In this document: in pieces, positions 25,475 through 36,114 of the stretch
Layout of the letters: each line of letters starts with the position of its first letter
Position numbering within the stretch: position 1 is the first letter of the stretch
Assembly (NCBI RefSeq): GCF_006438915.1
Contig: NZ_RCZE01000002.1
Location: 189,144-253,143 of the forward strand
DNA from: Pseudomonas arsenicoxydans
GTDB lineage: Bacteria > Pseudomonadota > Gammaproteobacteria > Pseudomonadales > Pseudomonadaceae
Reading direction: 5' to 3'
DNA length: 64,000 nt
The notes under the pieces: model-generated
Told to the model about the DNA's origin: nothing
Database searches by the model: none
The model's input: only the letters and a program-made list of their open reading frames with translations
Position numbers and translations under genes: made by a program

Positions 25475-28400
25475 ATGTCGAAATTTTTTATCGACCGTCC
25501 GATTTTCGCCTGGGTAATTGCCCTGGTGATCATGCTGGTCGGGGCACTATCGATCCTCAAGCTGCCGATCAACCAGTACCCGAGCATTGCGCCTCCGGCG
25601 ATCGCCATCTCTGTGGCCTATCCGGGTGCTTCGGCACAAACGGTGCAGGACACCGTGGTACAGGTGATCGAGCAACAGCTCAACGGTATCGACCATTTGC
25701 GTTATGTGTCTTCGGAAAGTAACTCCGACGGCACCATGACCATTACCGCGACCTTCGAACAAGGCACCAACTCCGATACCGCGCAGGTTCAGGTCCAGAA
25801 CAAGCTGAACCTGGCCACCCCATTGCTGCCGCAAGAAGTGCAGCAGCAAGGTATCCGCGTGACCAAGGCGGTGAAGAACTTCCTGTTGGTCATCGGCGTG
25901 GTCTCGCGTGACGGCAGCATGACCAAGGACGACCTGTCCAACTACATCGTGTCGAACATGCAGGACCCGATCTCGCGGACCGCCGGTGTCGGTGACTTCC
26001 AGGTGTTCGGTTCCCAGTACGCCATGCGTATCTGGCTCGACCCGGCCAAGTTGAACAACTTCAACCTGACTCCGGTTGACGTCAAAACCGCCATCGCCGC
26101 GCAAAACGTGCAGGTCTCGTCCGGTCAACTCGGTGGTTTGCCAGCCCTGCCCGGCACACAGCTGAACGCAACGATCATTGGCAAGACGCGTCTGCAGACC
26201 GCTGAGCAGTTCAATAAAATCCTGCTCAAGGTCAACAAGGACGGTTCCCAGGTTCGCTTGAAAGATGTCGCCGACGTTGGTTTGGGTGGTGAAAACTACA
26301 GCATCAACGCCCAGTTCAACGGCGCTCCGGCGTCCGGCCTGGCCGTGAAGCTGGCCACTGGCGCCAACGCCCTGGATACCGCCACAGCCCTGCGCAAGAC
26401 CATCGACGACCTCAAGCCGTTCTTCCCGCAAGGGATGGAAGTGGTGTTCCCGTATGACACTACTCCAGTGGTGACCGAGTCGATCAAAGGCGTGGTTCAC
26501 ACCCTGGTCGAAGCCGTCGTGCTGGTGTTCCTGGTGATGTTCCTGTTCCTGCAAAACTTCCGCGCCACCATCATCACCACGATGACGGTGCCGGTGGTGT
26601 TGTTGGGTACGTTCGGCATCCTCGCGGCCGCCGGTTTCAGCATCAACACCCTGACCATGTTCGGTATGGTCCTGGCCATCGGCTTGCTGGTGGACGACGC
26701 GATCGTCGTGGTGGAAAACGTCGAACGGGTCATGAGTGAAGAAGGCCTGTCACCCAAGGAGGCCACCAAAAAATCCATGGGGCAGATCCAGGGCGCACTG
26801 GTCGGTATCGCCATGGTGCTGTCGGCGGTACTGCTGCCCATGGCGTTCTTCAGCGGCTCCACCGGCGTGATCTACAAGCAGTTTTCGATCACCATCGTTT
26901 CGGCCATGGCCTTGTCGGTACTGGTTGCACTGATCTTCACGCCGGCGCTTTGCGCCACCATGCTCAAGGCCATTCCGAAGGGTGAGCACGGCACACCCAA
27001 GCGTGGCTTCTTCGGCTGGTTCAACCGTAATTTCGACCGTGGCGTAAGAAGCTATGAGCGCGGCGTGGGCAGCATGCTCTCGCGCAAGGCCCCGTACCTG
27101 CTGGCCTATCTCCTCATCATTGTCGGCATGATCTGGTTGTTCACCCGGATTCCGACGGCGTTCCTGCCCGAAGAAGACCAGGGCGTACTGTTCGCCCAGG
27201 TGCAGACGCCGGCCGGTTCTACCGCCCAGCGGACCCAGGTGGTCGTGGACGAGATGCGTGAATTCCTGCTGCGTCCGGGCAAGGATGGCGGTGAAGGCGA
27301 TGCGGTGAACTCGGTGTTTACCGTGACCGGCTTCAACTTCGCCGGTCGTGGCCAGAGCTCGGGTATGGCGTTCATCATGCTTCGGCCATGGGACGAACGT
27401 AACGCCGACAACAATGTGTTCAAAGTCGCGGCCCGTGCCCAACAGCACTTCTTCACCTTCCGCGATGCCATGGTGTTTGCCTTTGCGCCACCGGCGGTCC
27501 TGGAGCTGGGTAACGCCACCGGTTTCGACGTGTTCCTTCAGGACCGCGCCGGTATCGGTCACGAAAAACTGATGCAAGCACGCAACCAGTTCCTCGGCAT
27601 GGCAGCGCAAAGCAAGATTCTGACTCAGGTGCGTCCGAACGGCCTGAATGACGAACCGCAATACCAACTGGAAATCGATGACGAGAAGGCCAGTGCTCTG
27701 GGCATCACCATCGCCGATATCAACAACACCCTGTCGATCGCGCTGGGCAGTAGCTACGTCAACGACTTCATCGACCGTGGTCGAGTGAAGAAGGTGTACG
27801 TGCAAGGCCAGCCTGGTTCGCGTATGAGCCCGGAAGACCTGAAGAAATGGTATGTGCGCAACAGCGCCGGCACCATGGTTCCGTTCTCGGCGTTTGCCAA
27901 GGGTGAATGGATTTACGGCTCGCCGAAGCTGGCCCGTTACAACGGCGTGGAGGCGATGGAAATCCTCGGTTCTCCGGCACCGGGCTACTCCACCGGTGAA
28001 GCCATGGCCGAAGTCGAAGCCCTTGCCGCGAAGCTGCCGGCAGGTGTCGGTATTTCCTGGACCGGCCTGTCGTACGAGGAACGCTTGTCCGGTTCTCAAG
28101 CGCCAGCGCTGTACGCCCTGTCGCTGCTGATGGTGTTCCTGTGTCTGGCGGCGCTGTATGAAAGCTGGTCGATCCCGATTGCGGTGATGCTGGTGGTGCC
28201 GCTGGGGATCATCGGTGCACTGATGGCGACCAGCCTGCGTGGCCTGTCCAACGACGTGTACTTCCAGGTGGGTCTGTTGACGACCATCGGTCTGGCGGCG
28301 AAAAACGCCATTCTGATTGTCGAATTTGCAAAGGAACTGCATGAACAAGGGCGTAGCCTGCGCGATGCGGCGATTGAAGCCTGCCGGATGCGTCTGCGAC

Positions 28401-28639
28401 CGATCATCATGACCTCGCTCGCCTTCGTTCTCGGCGTGGTACCCCTGGCGATTTCCACCGGTGCAGGTTCGGGTAGCCAGCATGCCATCGGCACCGGGGT
28501 GATTGGCGGTATGATCACCGCCACCGTTCTGGCGATCTTCTGGGTCCCACTGTTCTTCGTCACTGTGTCGTCCATCGGTCAGCGCAAAAAAGTCGACCAG
28601 GATGACGCCACTGAAACTCCTAAAGAGGCTGGCCAATGA
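25475..28639 (+). CDS. emhB: RND efflux pump, EmhB
   Basis: This 1054-residue HAE1-type RND transporter has the standard 12-helix pattern and two large periplasmic loops. Proton-relay residues are in [13 protein letters not shown] (helix 4) and [17 protein letters not shown] (helix 10). The start [21 protein letters not shown] is near-invariant in the family. It should export hydrophobic compounds, aromatic hydrocarbons and antibiotics as part of EmhABC (orthologous to TtgB/MexB). GGGGAG precedes its ATG. The stop overlaps the emhC start as ATGA. Confidence 0.95.
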   Translation: MSKFFIDRPIFAWVIALVIMLVGALSILKLPINQYPSIAPPAIAISVAYPGASAQTVQDTVVQVIEQQLNGIDHLRYVSSESNSDGTMTITATFEQGTNSDTAQVQVQNKLNLATPLLPQEVQQQGIRVTKAVKNFLLVIGVVSRDGSMTKDDLSNYIVSNMQDPISRTAGVGDFQVFGSQYAMRIWLDPAKLNNFNLTPVDVKTAIAAQNVQVSSGQLGGLPALPGTQLNATIIGKTRLQTAEQFNKILLKVNKDGSQVRLKDVADVGLGGENYSINAQFNGAPASGLAVKLATGANALDTATALRKTIDDLKPFFPQGMEVVFPYDTTPVVTESIKGVVHTLVEAVVLVFLVMFLFLQNFRATIITTMTVPVVLLGTFGILAAAGFSINTLTMFGMVLAIGLLVDDAIVVVENVERVMSEEGLSPKEATKKSMGQIQGALVGIAMVLSAVLLPMAFFSGSTGVIYKQFSITIVSAMALSVLVALIFTPALCATMLKAIPKGEHGTPKRGFFGWFNRNFDRGVRSYERGVGSMLSRKAPYLLAYLLIIVGMIWLFTRIPTAFLPEEDQGVLFAQVQTPAGSTAQRTQVVVDEMREFLLRPGKDGGEGDAVNSVFTVTGFNFAGRGQSSGMAFIMLRPWDERNADNNVFKVAARAQQHFFTFRDAMVFAFAPPAVLELGNATGFDVFLQDRAGIGHEKLMQARNQFLGMAAQSKILTQVRPNGLNDEPQYQLEIDDEKASALGITIADINNTLSIALGSSYVNDFIDRGRVKKVYVQGQPGSRMSPEDLKKWYVRNSAGTMVPFSAFAKGEWIYGSPKLARYNGVEAMEILGSPAPGYSTGEAMAEVEALAAKLPAGVGISWTGLSYEERLSGSQAPALYALSLLMVFLCLAALYESWSIPIAVMLVVPLGIIGALMATSLRGLSNDVYFQVGLLTTIGLAAKNAILIVEFAKELHEQGRSLRDAAIEACRMRLRPIIMTSLAFVLGVVPLAISTGAGSGSQHAIGTGVIGGMITATVLAIFWVPLFFVTVSSIGQRKKVDQDDATETPKEAGQ

Positions 28640-30096
28640 GCAAGTCGCTACTCTCCCTAGCCGTTGCCGCGTTTGTGCTCGGTGGTTGCTCGCTGATACC
28701 CGATTATCAGCAGCCCGCAGCACCGGTGGCAGCCCAATACCCGCAGGGCCCGGCGTATTCGCCGGCCCAGGCGCCAAGCCAGGCGGCGGCGGAGCAAGGC
28801 TGGAAGCAGTTTTTCCATGACCCGGCCCTGCAACAGCTGATCCAGGTCGCACTGGAAAACAACCGTGACCTACGTGTCGCGGCGCTGAACATCGACGCCT
28901 TTGCGGCTCAGTACCGCATCCAGCGTGCCGACCTGTACCCGGCCGTTTCGGCCAATGGCACCGGCAGCCGTCAGCGCGTTCCGGCTGACGCTTCGCAGAC
29001 CGGTCAGGCGGGCATCACCAGCTCCTACTCGGCCACGGTCGGCATCAGTGCCTATGAACTCGACCTGTTCGGTCGGGTTCGTAGCCTCAGCGAAGAAGCG
29101 CTGCAGCAATACTTCGCCACTGAAGAAGGTCGACGCAGCACTCAGCTCAGCCTGGTGGCCAGCGTGGCCAACGCCTATCTGGCCTGGCAGGCTGACAAGG
29201 AACTGCTGAAAGTCACCCAGGACACCCTCGGTGCGTTCGAGGAGAGCTACAAGCTCACCGCGCGCAGTGCCGAAGTCGGTGTAGCCTCGGCGCTGGACCT
29301 CGCCCAGTCGCGCACCTCGGTGGAAACCGCCCGGGTTCAACTGGCGAAGTACACCCGCCAGGTCGCTCAGGATCAAAACAGCCTGGTGCTGCTGCTCGGC
29401 ACCGGTATCCCGGCCAACCTGCAAGCCGCCAAACCGCTGTCTGACGACTTGCTGAGCGACGTGCCCGCCGGTCTGCCATCAGACTTGCTGCAACGTCGTC
29501 CAGACATCCTCCAGGCCGAATACAACCTCAAAGCTGCCAACGCCAACATCGGCGCGGCACGGGCTGCGTTCTTCCCGAGCATCAGCCTGACGGCCAACGC
29601 CGGCACCCTGAGCCCGGACTTGTCCGGTCTGTTCAAGGGCGGTTCGGGCACCTGGCTGTTCTCGCCGCAGATCAACCTGCCAATCTTCAACGCCGGCAGC
29701 CTGAGCGCCAGCCTGGATTACTCGAAAATCCAGAAAGACATCGGCGTGGCGAACTACGAGAAGTCCATTCAAACGGCCTTCCAGGAAGTCGCCGATGGCC
29801 TGGCCGCCCGTAAAACTTACACCGAGCAGTTGCAGGCGCAACGTGACAACGTCACCGCCAACCAGGAGTACTACCGCCTAGCCGAGCGTCGTTACCGCAT
29901 TGGTGTCGACAGCAACCTGACCTTCCTCGATGCCCAGCGTCAGCTGTTCAACGCGCAACAAGTGCTGATCACCGACCGTCTGGCGCAGTTGGTCAGCGCG
30001 GTCAATCTGTACAAGGCACTGGGTGGTGGCTGGAACGAGCAGACCGCCAAGGTCGAACCGCTGAAAGAAGAAGCGCCGAAGATGAAGATGTTCTGA
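28636..30096 (+). CDS. emhC: Outer-membrane efflux channel, EmhC
   Basis: This 486-residue TolC/OprM-family lipoprotein (lipobox VLGGC, Cys near residue 18) has two repeats of the outer-membrane efflux domain, rich in long helices (for example [36 protein letters not shown]). The [10 protein letters not shown] and [34 protein letters not shown] segments are family hallmarks. It forms the trimeric exit duct for EmhAB. It overlaps emhB by four bases and is followed by a strong terminator. Confidence 0.93.
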   Translation: MSKSLLSLAVAAFVLGGCSLIPDYQQPAAPVAAQYPQGPAYSPAQAPSQAAAEQGWKQFFHDPALQQLIQVALENNRDLRVAALNIDAFAAQYRIQRADLYPAVSANGTGSRQRVPADASQTGQAGITSSYSATVGISAYELDLFGRVRSLSEEALQQYFATEEGRRSTQLSLVASVANAYLAWQADKELLKVTQDTLGAFEESYKLTARSAEVGVASALDLAQSRTSVETARVQLAKYTRQVAQDQNSLVLLLGTGIPANLQAAKPLSDDLLSDVPAGLPSDLLQRRPDILQAEYNLKAANANIGAARAAFFPSISLTANAGTLSPDLSGLFKGGSGTWLFSPQINLPIFNAGSLSASLDYSKIQKDIGVANYEKSIQTAFQEVADGLAARKTYTEQLQAQRDNVTANQEYYRLAERRYRIGVDSNLTFLDAQRQLFNAQQVLITDRLAQLVSAVNLYKALGGGWNEQTAKVEPLKEEAPKMKMF

Positions 30097-30115
30097 TAGC
30101 GCTGTGACAAACAGG

Positions 30116-30142
30116 AAGCCCACCTTTTGGTGGGCTTTTTGT
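30116..30142 (+). terminator. Terminator of emhABC
   Basis: The stem AAGCCCACC/GGTGGGCTT, with a TTTT loop and a T-run, lies 20 bp after the emhC stop. Confidence 0.92.
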
Positions 30143-30175
30143 TGGGTGCGGGAAAATGTGTGGTGTGTTCACTGG

Positions 30176-30267
30176 CCCCTTCGCGAGCAAGCCCGCTCCC
30201 ACATTTAATGAGGTTCCTGCAGAAGGATGCGGTCAAATGTGGGAGCGGGCTTGCTCGCGAAGGGGCC
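30176..30267. repeat. REPIN
   Basis: Inverted REP arms lie at 30176-30206 (reverse) and 30236-30267 (forward). Confidence 0.9.
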
Positions 30268-30300
30268 AGCACCAGCAACATAAATCATGGGTGATCTTAC

Positions 30301-30315
30301 GTTCGATAATCGCCC
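30301..30315 (+). promoter_or_regulatory. PcaR-type box upstream of the OprD porin gene
   Basis: GTTCGATAATCGCCC differs at one position from the P. putida PcaR box as I remember it (GTTCGATAATCGCAC). It lies 213 bp before the porin start, far for a direct -10 overlap, so the transcription start may be well upstream of the gene. Confidence 0.6.
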
Positions 30316-30527
30316 AAAACCCGCTTTCAGCAATTGAACCATCCAGTACATTACCCGCACCATTCTTCGCACAAGACCAACAACATCAGGTTCAACGTCA
30401 TGCCCCCGCGCCCTGCCATGTCCGGTTGATTGCGCTGCGTTTTTTTCAATCGATCAAATCTTTGTCTGCACCCCACGGTTGCGGCATCACCCCGTTTCAT
30501 CCCCAACAATTAGAGAGACCCGAGCCC

Positions 30528-31787
30528 ATGACGCCTTCCACCGCGCAGTATTTCTTCCCCGGCTTTCTGGCCATTGCAGTGGCCGGCGCGGCCCTGCCCG
30601 CCCAGGCCGAGGAAGCGGGTTTCATCGACGGCGCCAAGGTCAACCTGAACCTGCGCAACTTTTACATCAACCGCAATTTCACCAACCCGACCAAGGCCCA
30701 GGGCAAGGCTGAAGAGTGGACGCAAAACTTCATCCTCGACGCCAAATCCGGATTCACCCACGGCACTGTCGGTTTCGGTATGGATGTGTTGGGTTTGTAC
30801 TCGGTGAAGCTCGACGGCGGCAAAGGCACGGGTGGTACACAGTTGCTGCCGCTGGACCATGACGGTCGCCCGGCGGACAACTTCGGTCGCACCAACGTCG
30901 CGTTCAAGGCCAAGTTGTCCCAGACCGAGGTGAAAGTCGGTGAATGGATGCCGGTGCTCCCGATCCTGCGTTCGGACGATGGTCGCTCGCTGCCACAAAC
31001 TTTCCGTGGAGGCCAGATCACCTCGAAGGAAATCGCCGGCCTGACGCTCTACGGCGGCCAGTTCCGCGCCAACAGCCCGCGCGACGACAGCAGCATGAGC
31101 GACATGTTTATGAACGGTAAACCGGCCTTCACCTCCGACCGATTCAACTTCGAGGGCGGCGAATACACCTTCAACGACAAGCGCACTCAGATCGGCCTTT
31201 GGAATGCCGAACTCAAGGACATCTACAGCCAGCAATTCGTCAACCTGATCCACAGCCAGCCACTGGGCGACTGGACCCTGGGCGCGAATCTCGGTTTTTT
31301 CTACGGCAAGGATGACGGCAGCGCCCGCGCCGGTGATCTCGACAACAAGACCTGGTCCGGCCTGTTCTCAGCCAAATACGGCGGCAACACCTTCTACGTC
31401 GGCCTGCAAAAACTCACCGGTGACAGCGCCTGGATGCGCGTCAACGGCACCAGCGGCGGCACCCTGGCCAACGACAGCTACAACGCCAGTTATGACAACG
31501 CGCAGGAAAAATCCTGGCAGGTACGCCACGACTACAATTTCGTCGCCCTCGGAATTCCGGGTCTGACCCTGATGAACCGCTACATCAGCGGCGACAACGT
31601 CCACACCGGCACCATCACCGACGGCAAGGAATGGGGCCGCGAATCGGAACTGGGCTACACCGTGCAAAGCGGCGCGCTAAAGGACTTCAACGTCAAATGG
31701 CGCAACTCGACCATCCGCCGCGATTTCAGCAACAACGAATTCGACGAGAACCGGTTGATCGTCAGCTATCCGATCAGCTTGCTGTAA
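30528..31787 (+). CDS. OprD-family outer-membrane porin, likely for protocatechuate or related acids
   Basis: This 419-residue exported protein has a signal peptide (TAQYFFPGFLAIAVAGAALPAQA) followed by OprD/Occ-type beta-strands: FIDGAKVNLNLRNFYINRNF, GGQFRANSPRDDSSMSDMFM, and a C-terminal strand ending NRLIVSYPISLL. Members are 18-strand channels for carboxylated substrates. It sits beside the pca genes on the opposite strand and has a PcaR-type box upstream, so an aromatic acid is a likely substrate (inference). I start at ATG 30528, where the signal peptide begins; the frame is open further upstream through the PcaR box and REPIN, which is not coding. Confidence 0.85.
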   Translation: MTPSTAQYFFPGFLAIAVAGAALPAQAEEAGFIDGAKVNLNLRNFYINRNFTNPTKAQGKAEEWTQNFILDAKSGFTHGTVGFGMDVLGLYSVKLDGGKGTGGTQLLPLDHDGRPADNFGRTNVAFKAKLSQTEVKVGEWMPVLPILRSDDGRSLPQTFRGGQITSKEIAGLTLYGGQFRANSPRDDSSMSDMFMNGKPAFTSDRFNFEGGEYTFNDKRTQIGLWNAELKDIYSQQFVNLIHSQPLGDWTLGANLGFFYGKDDGSARAGDLDNKTWSGLFSAKYGGNTFYVGLQKLTGDSAWMRVNGTSGGTLANDSYNASYDNAQEKSWQVRHDYNFVALGIPGLTLMNRYISGDNVHTGTITDGKEWGRESELGYTVQSGALKDFNVKWRNSTIRRDFSNNEFDENRLIVSYPISLL

Positions 31788-31852
31788 ACACCTGGAGTGA
31801 GCCGGCTCGCGATTGCGGTGTGTCATTCAATAACCATGTCGACTGATACACC

Positions 31853-31937
31853 GCCTTCGCGAGCAAGCCCGCTCCCACATTTAACCGAGTTCCCTCAGGG
31901 AGAATGCGCTCGAATGTGGAGCTTGCTCGCGAAGGCG
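31853..31937. repeat. REPIN with one decayed arm
   Basis: The reverse arm at 31853-31882 is intact. The forward arm at 31914-31937 (TGTGGAGCTTGCTCGCGAA) has lost five bases from the core. Confidence 0.85.
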
Positions 31938-31965
31938 TCAGCACAGACACCAAAATAACCGAATT

Positions 31966-32364
31966 TTACTCCCGCGATTCAACCCCCAACTCATCCCAAA
32001 CCGACTCCGCCAAATGGAACGTCGCATTCGCCGCCGGGATGCCGCAGTAGATCGCGCTCTGCATGATCACTTCCTTGATCTCGCCACGGGTCACGCCGTT
32101 ATTGGCGGCGGCGCGCAGGTGCAGTTTCAGTTCTTCGTTGCGGTTCATGCCGATCAGCATGGAAATGGTGATCAGGCTGCGGGTGTGACGCGGCAGGCCC
32201 GGGCGGGTCCAGATATCACCCCAGGCGTGGCGGGTGATCATCTCCTGAAATTCCGAGTTGAACTCGGTCAGGGTGGTCAGGCTGCGGTCGACGTGAGCGT
32301 CGCCGAGTACTGCGCGACGGACTTTCATGCCCTCGTCGTAACGTTGTTTTTCGTCCACAACCAT
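31966..32364 (-). CDS. pcaC: 4-carboxymuconolactone decarboxylase, PcaC
   Basis: This 132-residue protein is the standard length for stand-alone PcaC of the AhpD-like alpha-helical family. It carries EFQEMITRHAWGDIWTRPGLPRHTRSLITISMLI and HLRAAANNGVTRGEIKEVIMQSAIYCGIPAA, with the conserved RPGL and Cys near the active site. It converts gamma-carboxymuconolactone to beta-ketoadipate enol-lactone. It follows pcaD by four bases and is the last gene of pcaT-B-D-C. Confidence 0.93.
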   Translation of the reverse strand: MVVDEKQRYDEGMKVRRAVLGDAHVDRSLTTLTEFNSEFQEMITRHAWGDIWTRPGLPRHTRSLITISMLIGMNRNEELKLHLRAAANNGVTRGEIKEVIMQSAIYCGIPAANATFHLAESVWDELGVESRE

Positions 32365-32368
32365 CCCC

Positions 32369-33175
32369 TTAATGAGCGTTCAAAAACGCCAACACCCGCT
32401 CGCTGAACGCGGCGCCGGCCTGGACGTTGGACAAGTGCGCGGCGTGGAACTCGGCGTATTCGGCGCCCGGCACGTGCTCTTGAATGAAGTGCCCACCGGA
32501 CGGCGGTGTCACTGCGTCTTCGGTGCCGGCAATCACCAGCAGCGGCGCCTTGATCGACGACAACTGATCACGGAAATCGGCATCCCGCACCGCGGCGCAA
32601 TTGGCTGCATAGCCTTCAGGCGACGTGGCGGCCAGCATGTCGGTGATTCGCTTGGCGGCAGCTGGATTGGCTTCGGCAAAGTCAGGGGTAAACCAGCGGG
32701 CAATCGAGGCATCGCGCAGCGCGACCATCGCGGCCGGACCGTCACGCAGCACCGTTTCAATGCGCGGGTTCCAGATCGACGGATCGCCGATTTTCGCCGC
32801 GGTGTTGCACACCACCAGTTTGTTCAGTCGATCACCGGCGTTGATTCCCAGCCACTGGCCGATCAAACCGCCCATGGACAAACCGCAGAAATGCGCACGC
32901 TCAATGTGCAAGGCATCCAGAAGCGCCAACACGTCATGGCCCAATTGCTCGATGCTGTACGGCCCCGGCGTCACCAGCGATTGACCGTGGCCACGGGTGT
33001 CGAAACGCAGCACCCGGAAGTGTTCAGTGAACGCAGCTATCTGCGCGTCCCACATGTGCAGGTCGGTGCCCAGCGAGTTGGATAGCACCAGTACCGGCGC
33101 ATCTTCAGGCCCGCCTATTTGCGGCCCTTCAATTAGGTAGTGCAGTTCGCCCTCGGCGAGTTGTACAAAAGCCAC
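32369..33175 (-). CDS. pcaD: Beta-ketoadipate enol-lactone hydrolase, PcaD
   Basis: This 268-residue alpha/beta-hydrolase has oxyanion region LSNSLGTDLHMWD, nucleophile elbow CGLSMGGLIGQWLG (Ser near 106), and the acid and histidine in AGTEDAVTP and HAAHLSN. It converts beta-ketoadipate enol-lactone to beta-ketoadipate. The start is GTG 33175, supported by AAGGAGATTGCT immediately upstream. It is 11 bp after pcaB and four bases before pcaC. Confidence 0.93.
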   Translation of the reverse strand: MAFVQLAEGELHYLIEGPQIGGPEDAPVLVLSNSLGTDLHMWDAQIAAFTEHFRVLRFDTRGHGQSLVTPGPYSIEQLGHDVLALLDALHIERAHFCGLSMGGLIGQWLGINAGDRLNKLVVCNTAAKIGDPSIWNPRIETVLRDGPAAMVALRDASIARWFTPDFAEANPAAAKRITDMLAATSPEGYAANCAAVRDADFRDQLSSIKAPLLVIAGTEDAVTPPSGGHFIQEHVPGAEYAEFHAAHLSNVQAGAAFSERVLAFLNAH

Positions 33176-33186
33176 AGCAATCTCCT

Positions 33187-34551
33187 TCAGGCAGTCAACG
33201 CAGAATGTTCAGCCACCGCCCGCTCGACCCAGGTCTGGGCCTGGCCGAGGTAATGGGCGGGGTCCAGCAAATGATCGAGTTCAGCCGCCGAAAGCTCGGC
33301 GGTCACTTGCGGCTCGTCGCCGAGAACAGCGCGCAGATGCCGCTGTTCAGCCACCGCACGTTTGCAGCAGAGCTCCAATAGATGATGCGCGGTGTCACGG
33401 CCGACCCGTTGGGCGAGGACGATGCTCACCGCTTCGGCCAGCACCAGGCCTTGGGTCAAATCGAGGTTGCGCGCCATGCGAGCCGCATCCACCTCCAGCC
33501 CCTGCGCCACCAGCAGGGCTTGCTTGAGGCTGCCGGACACCAGGCAGCAAATCTCTGGCAAGGTTTCCCATTCGGCATGCCACAGACCGAGGCTGCGCTC
33601 GTGCTCCTGCGGCATGGCGCTGAACAGCGTCGAGAGCAAACCGGGAACGCGCGTCGCCGCACCGATCAGCACCGCAGCACCCACCGGGTTGCGCTTGTGC
33701 GGCATGGTCGAAGAACCGCCCTTGCCCGGCGCCGACGGTTCGAACACTTCACCGGCTTCGGTCTGCATCAACAGGCTGATGTCACGGCCGAGTTTGCCGA
33801 GGCTGCCGGCGATCAATCCCAGCACCGAACCGAACTCCACCAGACGATCACGTTGGGTGTGCCAAGGCTGATCCGGCAAGGTCAGTTGCAACTCCCCGGC
33901 CAGCGCTTCGGCAATCGGCATCGCTTGCGCGCCGAGGGCGGCCAGGGTTCCGGAGGCACCGCCGAATTGCAGCACCAGCAGACGCGGTTTGAGCTCTTGT
34001 AAACGCTGGCGGCTGCGGGTGACTGCGCCCAGCCACCCGGCGATTTTCATGCCGAGGGTGACCGGTGTGGCGTGTTGCAACCAGGTGCGCCCGGCCAGCG
34101 GCGTGGCGACATAACGCTTGGCTTGAGTGGCGAGGGTGTCGCCCAGTTGCGCGAGATCGCTTTCGATCAAGGCCAGTGCCTGACGCAGTTGCAACACCAG
34201 ACCGGTGTCCATCACATCCTGACTGGTCGCGCCCAAATGCACATAGCGCTCGGCTTCGGCATCATTGGCCGCGATCTGCTTGCCCAATGCCTTGACCAAT
34301 GGAATGGCTGAATTGCCCGCCGTGGCAATCGCCTCACCGAGGGCAGCGAAATCGTAATGCCCGGCCTGACACGCCGCTTCAATGGGCGCGACAGCGGTTT
34401 GCGGAATCAGCCCGACACGCGCCTCGGCCCGGGCCAGCGCCGATTCGAAGTCGAGCATGGCCTGCACGCGGCCCTGATCGCAGAACACTTCACGCATATC
34501 GCGGGCAGTGAAATAGGCATCGAACAATTGATTGCCCGGTCGATCGTTCAT
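33187..34551 (-). CDS. pcaB: 3-carboxy-cis,cis-muconate cycloisomerase, PcaB
   Basis: This 454-residue member of the fumarase/aspartase superfamily has signature GKGGSSTMPHKRNPVG (about 276-291). Earlier conserved stretches are YVHLGATSQDVMDTGLVLQLR and GRTWLQHATPVTLGMK. It forms gamma-carboxymuconolactone from beta-carboxymuconate. It follows pcaT by 45 bp and is closely followed by pcaD. Confidence 0.93.
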   Translation of the reverse strand: MNDRPGNQLFDAYFTARDMREVFCDQGRVQAMLDFESALARAEARVGLIPQTAVAPIEAACQAGHYDFAALGEAIATAGNSAIPLVKALGKQIAANDAEAERYVHLGATSQDVMDTGLVLQLRQALALIESDLAQLGDTLATQAKRYVATPLAGRTWLQHATPVTLGMKIAGWLGAVTRSRQRLQELKPRLLVLQFGGASGTLAALGAQAMPIAEALAGELQLTLPDQPWHTQRDRLVEFGSVLGLIAGSLGKLGRDISLLMQTEAGEVFEPSAPGKGGSSTMPHKRNPVGAAVLIGAATRVPGLLSTLFSAMPQEHERSLGLWHAEWETLPEICCLVSGSLKQALLVAQGLEVDAARMARNLDLTQGLVLAEAVSIVLAQRVGRDTAHHLLELCCKRAVAEQRHLRAVLGDEPQVTAELSAAELDHLLDPAHYLGQAQTWVERAVAEHSALTA

Positions 34552-34596
34552 AAACAGTCCTTGAAGGCGCGGGCCGCTCAGGCCCGCGCGGAAAGA

Positions 34597-35901
34597 TCAA
34601 AGGTCGTGGTGCAAATACTTAGCCTGCTTGGGCAGACGCAGACTGAACAGGAACGCCACCGCCATCATCACCGTAACGTACCAGTAGAAGGAGTTTTCCA
34701 TGCCCACGGCTTTCAGACTCAGGGCCACGTATTCCGCCGAACCACCGAAGATCGCATTGGCCACCGCGTAGGCAAGACCAACGCCGAGGGCGCGCACTTC
34801 CGGAGGGAACATCTCGGCTTTCACCAAACCACTGATCGAGGTGTAGAAACTCACGATCGCCAGCGCCACGGTAATCAGCACAAAGGCCAGGAACGGACTG
34901 CTGACGCTTTTCAGGCTCAACAGAATCGGCACGGTGCACAACGTCCCGAGGGCGCCGAACCAGAGCATCGAGTTCCGGCGGCCGATCTTGTCGGCGAGCA
35001 TGCCGAACAACGGTTGCATGCACATATAAAGGAACAGCGCGCCGGTCATGATGTAGCTGGCGGTCTTGGCCTGCATGCCGGCGGTGTTCACCAGGTATTT
35101 CTGCATGTACGTGGTGAAGGTGTAGAAAATCAGCGAGCCACCGGCGGTGTAACCGAGCACGGTGATGAACGCGGCTTTATGGTCGCGGAACAGTGCTGCG
35201 ATACTGCCGGCGTCCTTGTTTTCGCGCATTTCCTTGCTGCTGGTTTCTTTCAGCGAACGGCGCAGGAACAGCGAAATCAGCGCGGCCGCCGCACCGACCA
35301 CAAACGGAATCCGCCAGCCGTAGGCACGCAGCTCATCTTCACTGAGGAACTGTTGCAGGATCACCACCAGTGACACCGCCAGCAATTGTCCGCCAATCAG
35401 CGTCACGTACTGGAACGAAGCGAAGAAACCGCGCTGGCCCTTGAGCGCCACTTCACTCATGTAGGTGGCGGTGGTGCCGTACTCGCCGCCCACCGACAAC
35501 CCTTGAATCAAACGCGCGAACAGCAACAGCAACGGCGCCCAGACACCGATGTCCTTGTAGGTCGGCAGGAACGCGATCAGCAACGAACCGAAGCACATCA
35601 TCAGAATCGAGATCATCATCGAGTTCTTGCGCCCGTGCTTGTCCGCCACCCGACCGAAAATCCAGCCGCCAATGGGGCGCATCAGGAACCCGGCGGCGAA
35701 CACGCCAGCGGTGTTGACCAACTGCACCGTGGGGTTGTCGGAGGGGAAAAAGGCCGGGGCGAAATAGATCGCGCAAAAGGCGTAGACGTAGAAGTCGAAC
35801 CATTCCACGAGGTTGCCGGACGAGGCGCCGACAATGGCGAAGATACGCTTGCTGCGCTCTTCGCCGGTGTAGTGTTCTGTTGAAGCAGCGGTCGTTGTCA
35901 T
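34597..35901 (-). CDS. pcaT: MFS dicarboxylate permease, PcaT-like
   Basis: This 434-residue member of the metabolite:H+ symporter branch of MFS carries [14 protein letters not shown] (about 29-42), [18 protein letters not shown] (78-95) and [18 protein letters not shown] (137-154), all typical of KgtP/PcaT. PcaT of P. putida is implicated in beta-ketoadipate uptake. Position at the head of pcaBDC supports the symbol. I see no PcaR-type box just upstream, so its promoter is undefined; a REPIN lies between it and pcaG. Confidence 0.85.
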   Translation of the reverse strand: MTTTAASTEHYTGEERSKRIFAIVGASSGNLVEWFDFYVYAFCAIYFAPAFFPSDNPTVQLVNTAGVFAAGFLMRPIGGWIFGRVADKHGRKNSMMISILMMCFGSLLIAFLPTYKDIGVWAPLLLLFARLIQGLSVGGEYGTTATYMSEVALKGQRGFFASFQYVTLIGGQLLAVSLVVILQQFLSEDELRAYGWRIPFVVGAAAALISLFLRRSLKETSSKEMRENKDAGSIAALFRDHKAAFITVLGYTAGGSLIFYTFTTYMQKYLVNTAGMQAKTASYIMTGALFLYMCMQPLFGMLADKIGRRNSMLWFGALGTLCTVPILLSLKSVSSPFLAFVLITVALAIVSFYTSISGLVKAEMFPPEVRALGVGLAYAVANAIFGGSAEYVALSLKAVGMENSFYWYVTVMMAVAFLFSLRLPKQAKYLHHDL

Positions 35902-36005
35902 TGTTTTTCACTCAATGGGGACAGTGAGAGTCTAGACACACTTCGCAACAGTCCTGTTCCCCAGATGCATTACCAACGCAGATCCCCCTGTTGGAGATGA
36001 TCCCT

Positions 36006-36096
36006 TGTGGGAGCGGGCTTGCTCGCGAAAGCGGCGTGTCAGTCGATGTAAACGTTGCCTGACACACCGCTTTCGCGAGCAAGCCCGCTCCCACAT
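36006..36096. repeat. REPIN between pcaT and pcaG
   Basis: A forward arm (36006-36033) and a reverse arm (36068-36096) split the two pca groups and could reduce read-through from pcaHG into pcaT-B-D-C. Confidence 0.9.
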
Positions 36097-36114
36097 GGGA
36101 TTGGCGTTGTTCAT

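Larger units (their letters stand above)
30097..30527. other. 431-bp intergenic region between emhC and the OprD porin gene
   Basis: The region holds, in order, the emhC terminator, a REPIN, a PcaR-type box at 30301 and about 210 bp of upstream region of the porin gene. I see no credible small gene. Confidence 0.7.

Noticed and set aside
26750..28852. 700-codon open frame antisense to emhB
   Set aside because: It lies opposite a certain RND gene; the translation is rich in His, Arg and Gln with no domain, typical of a shadow frame.
30156..30527. 124-residue N-terminal extension of the OprD porin
   Set aside because: It would place REPIN and PcaR-box sequence in the coding region and hide the clear signal peptide starting near 30528.
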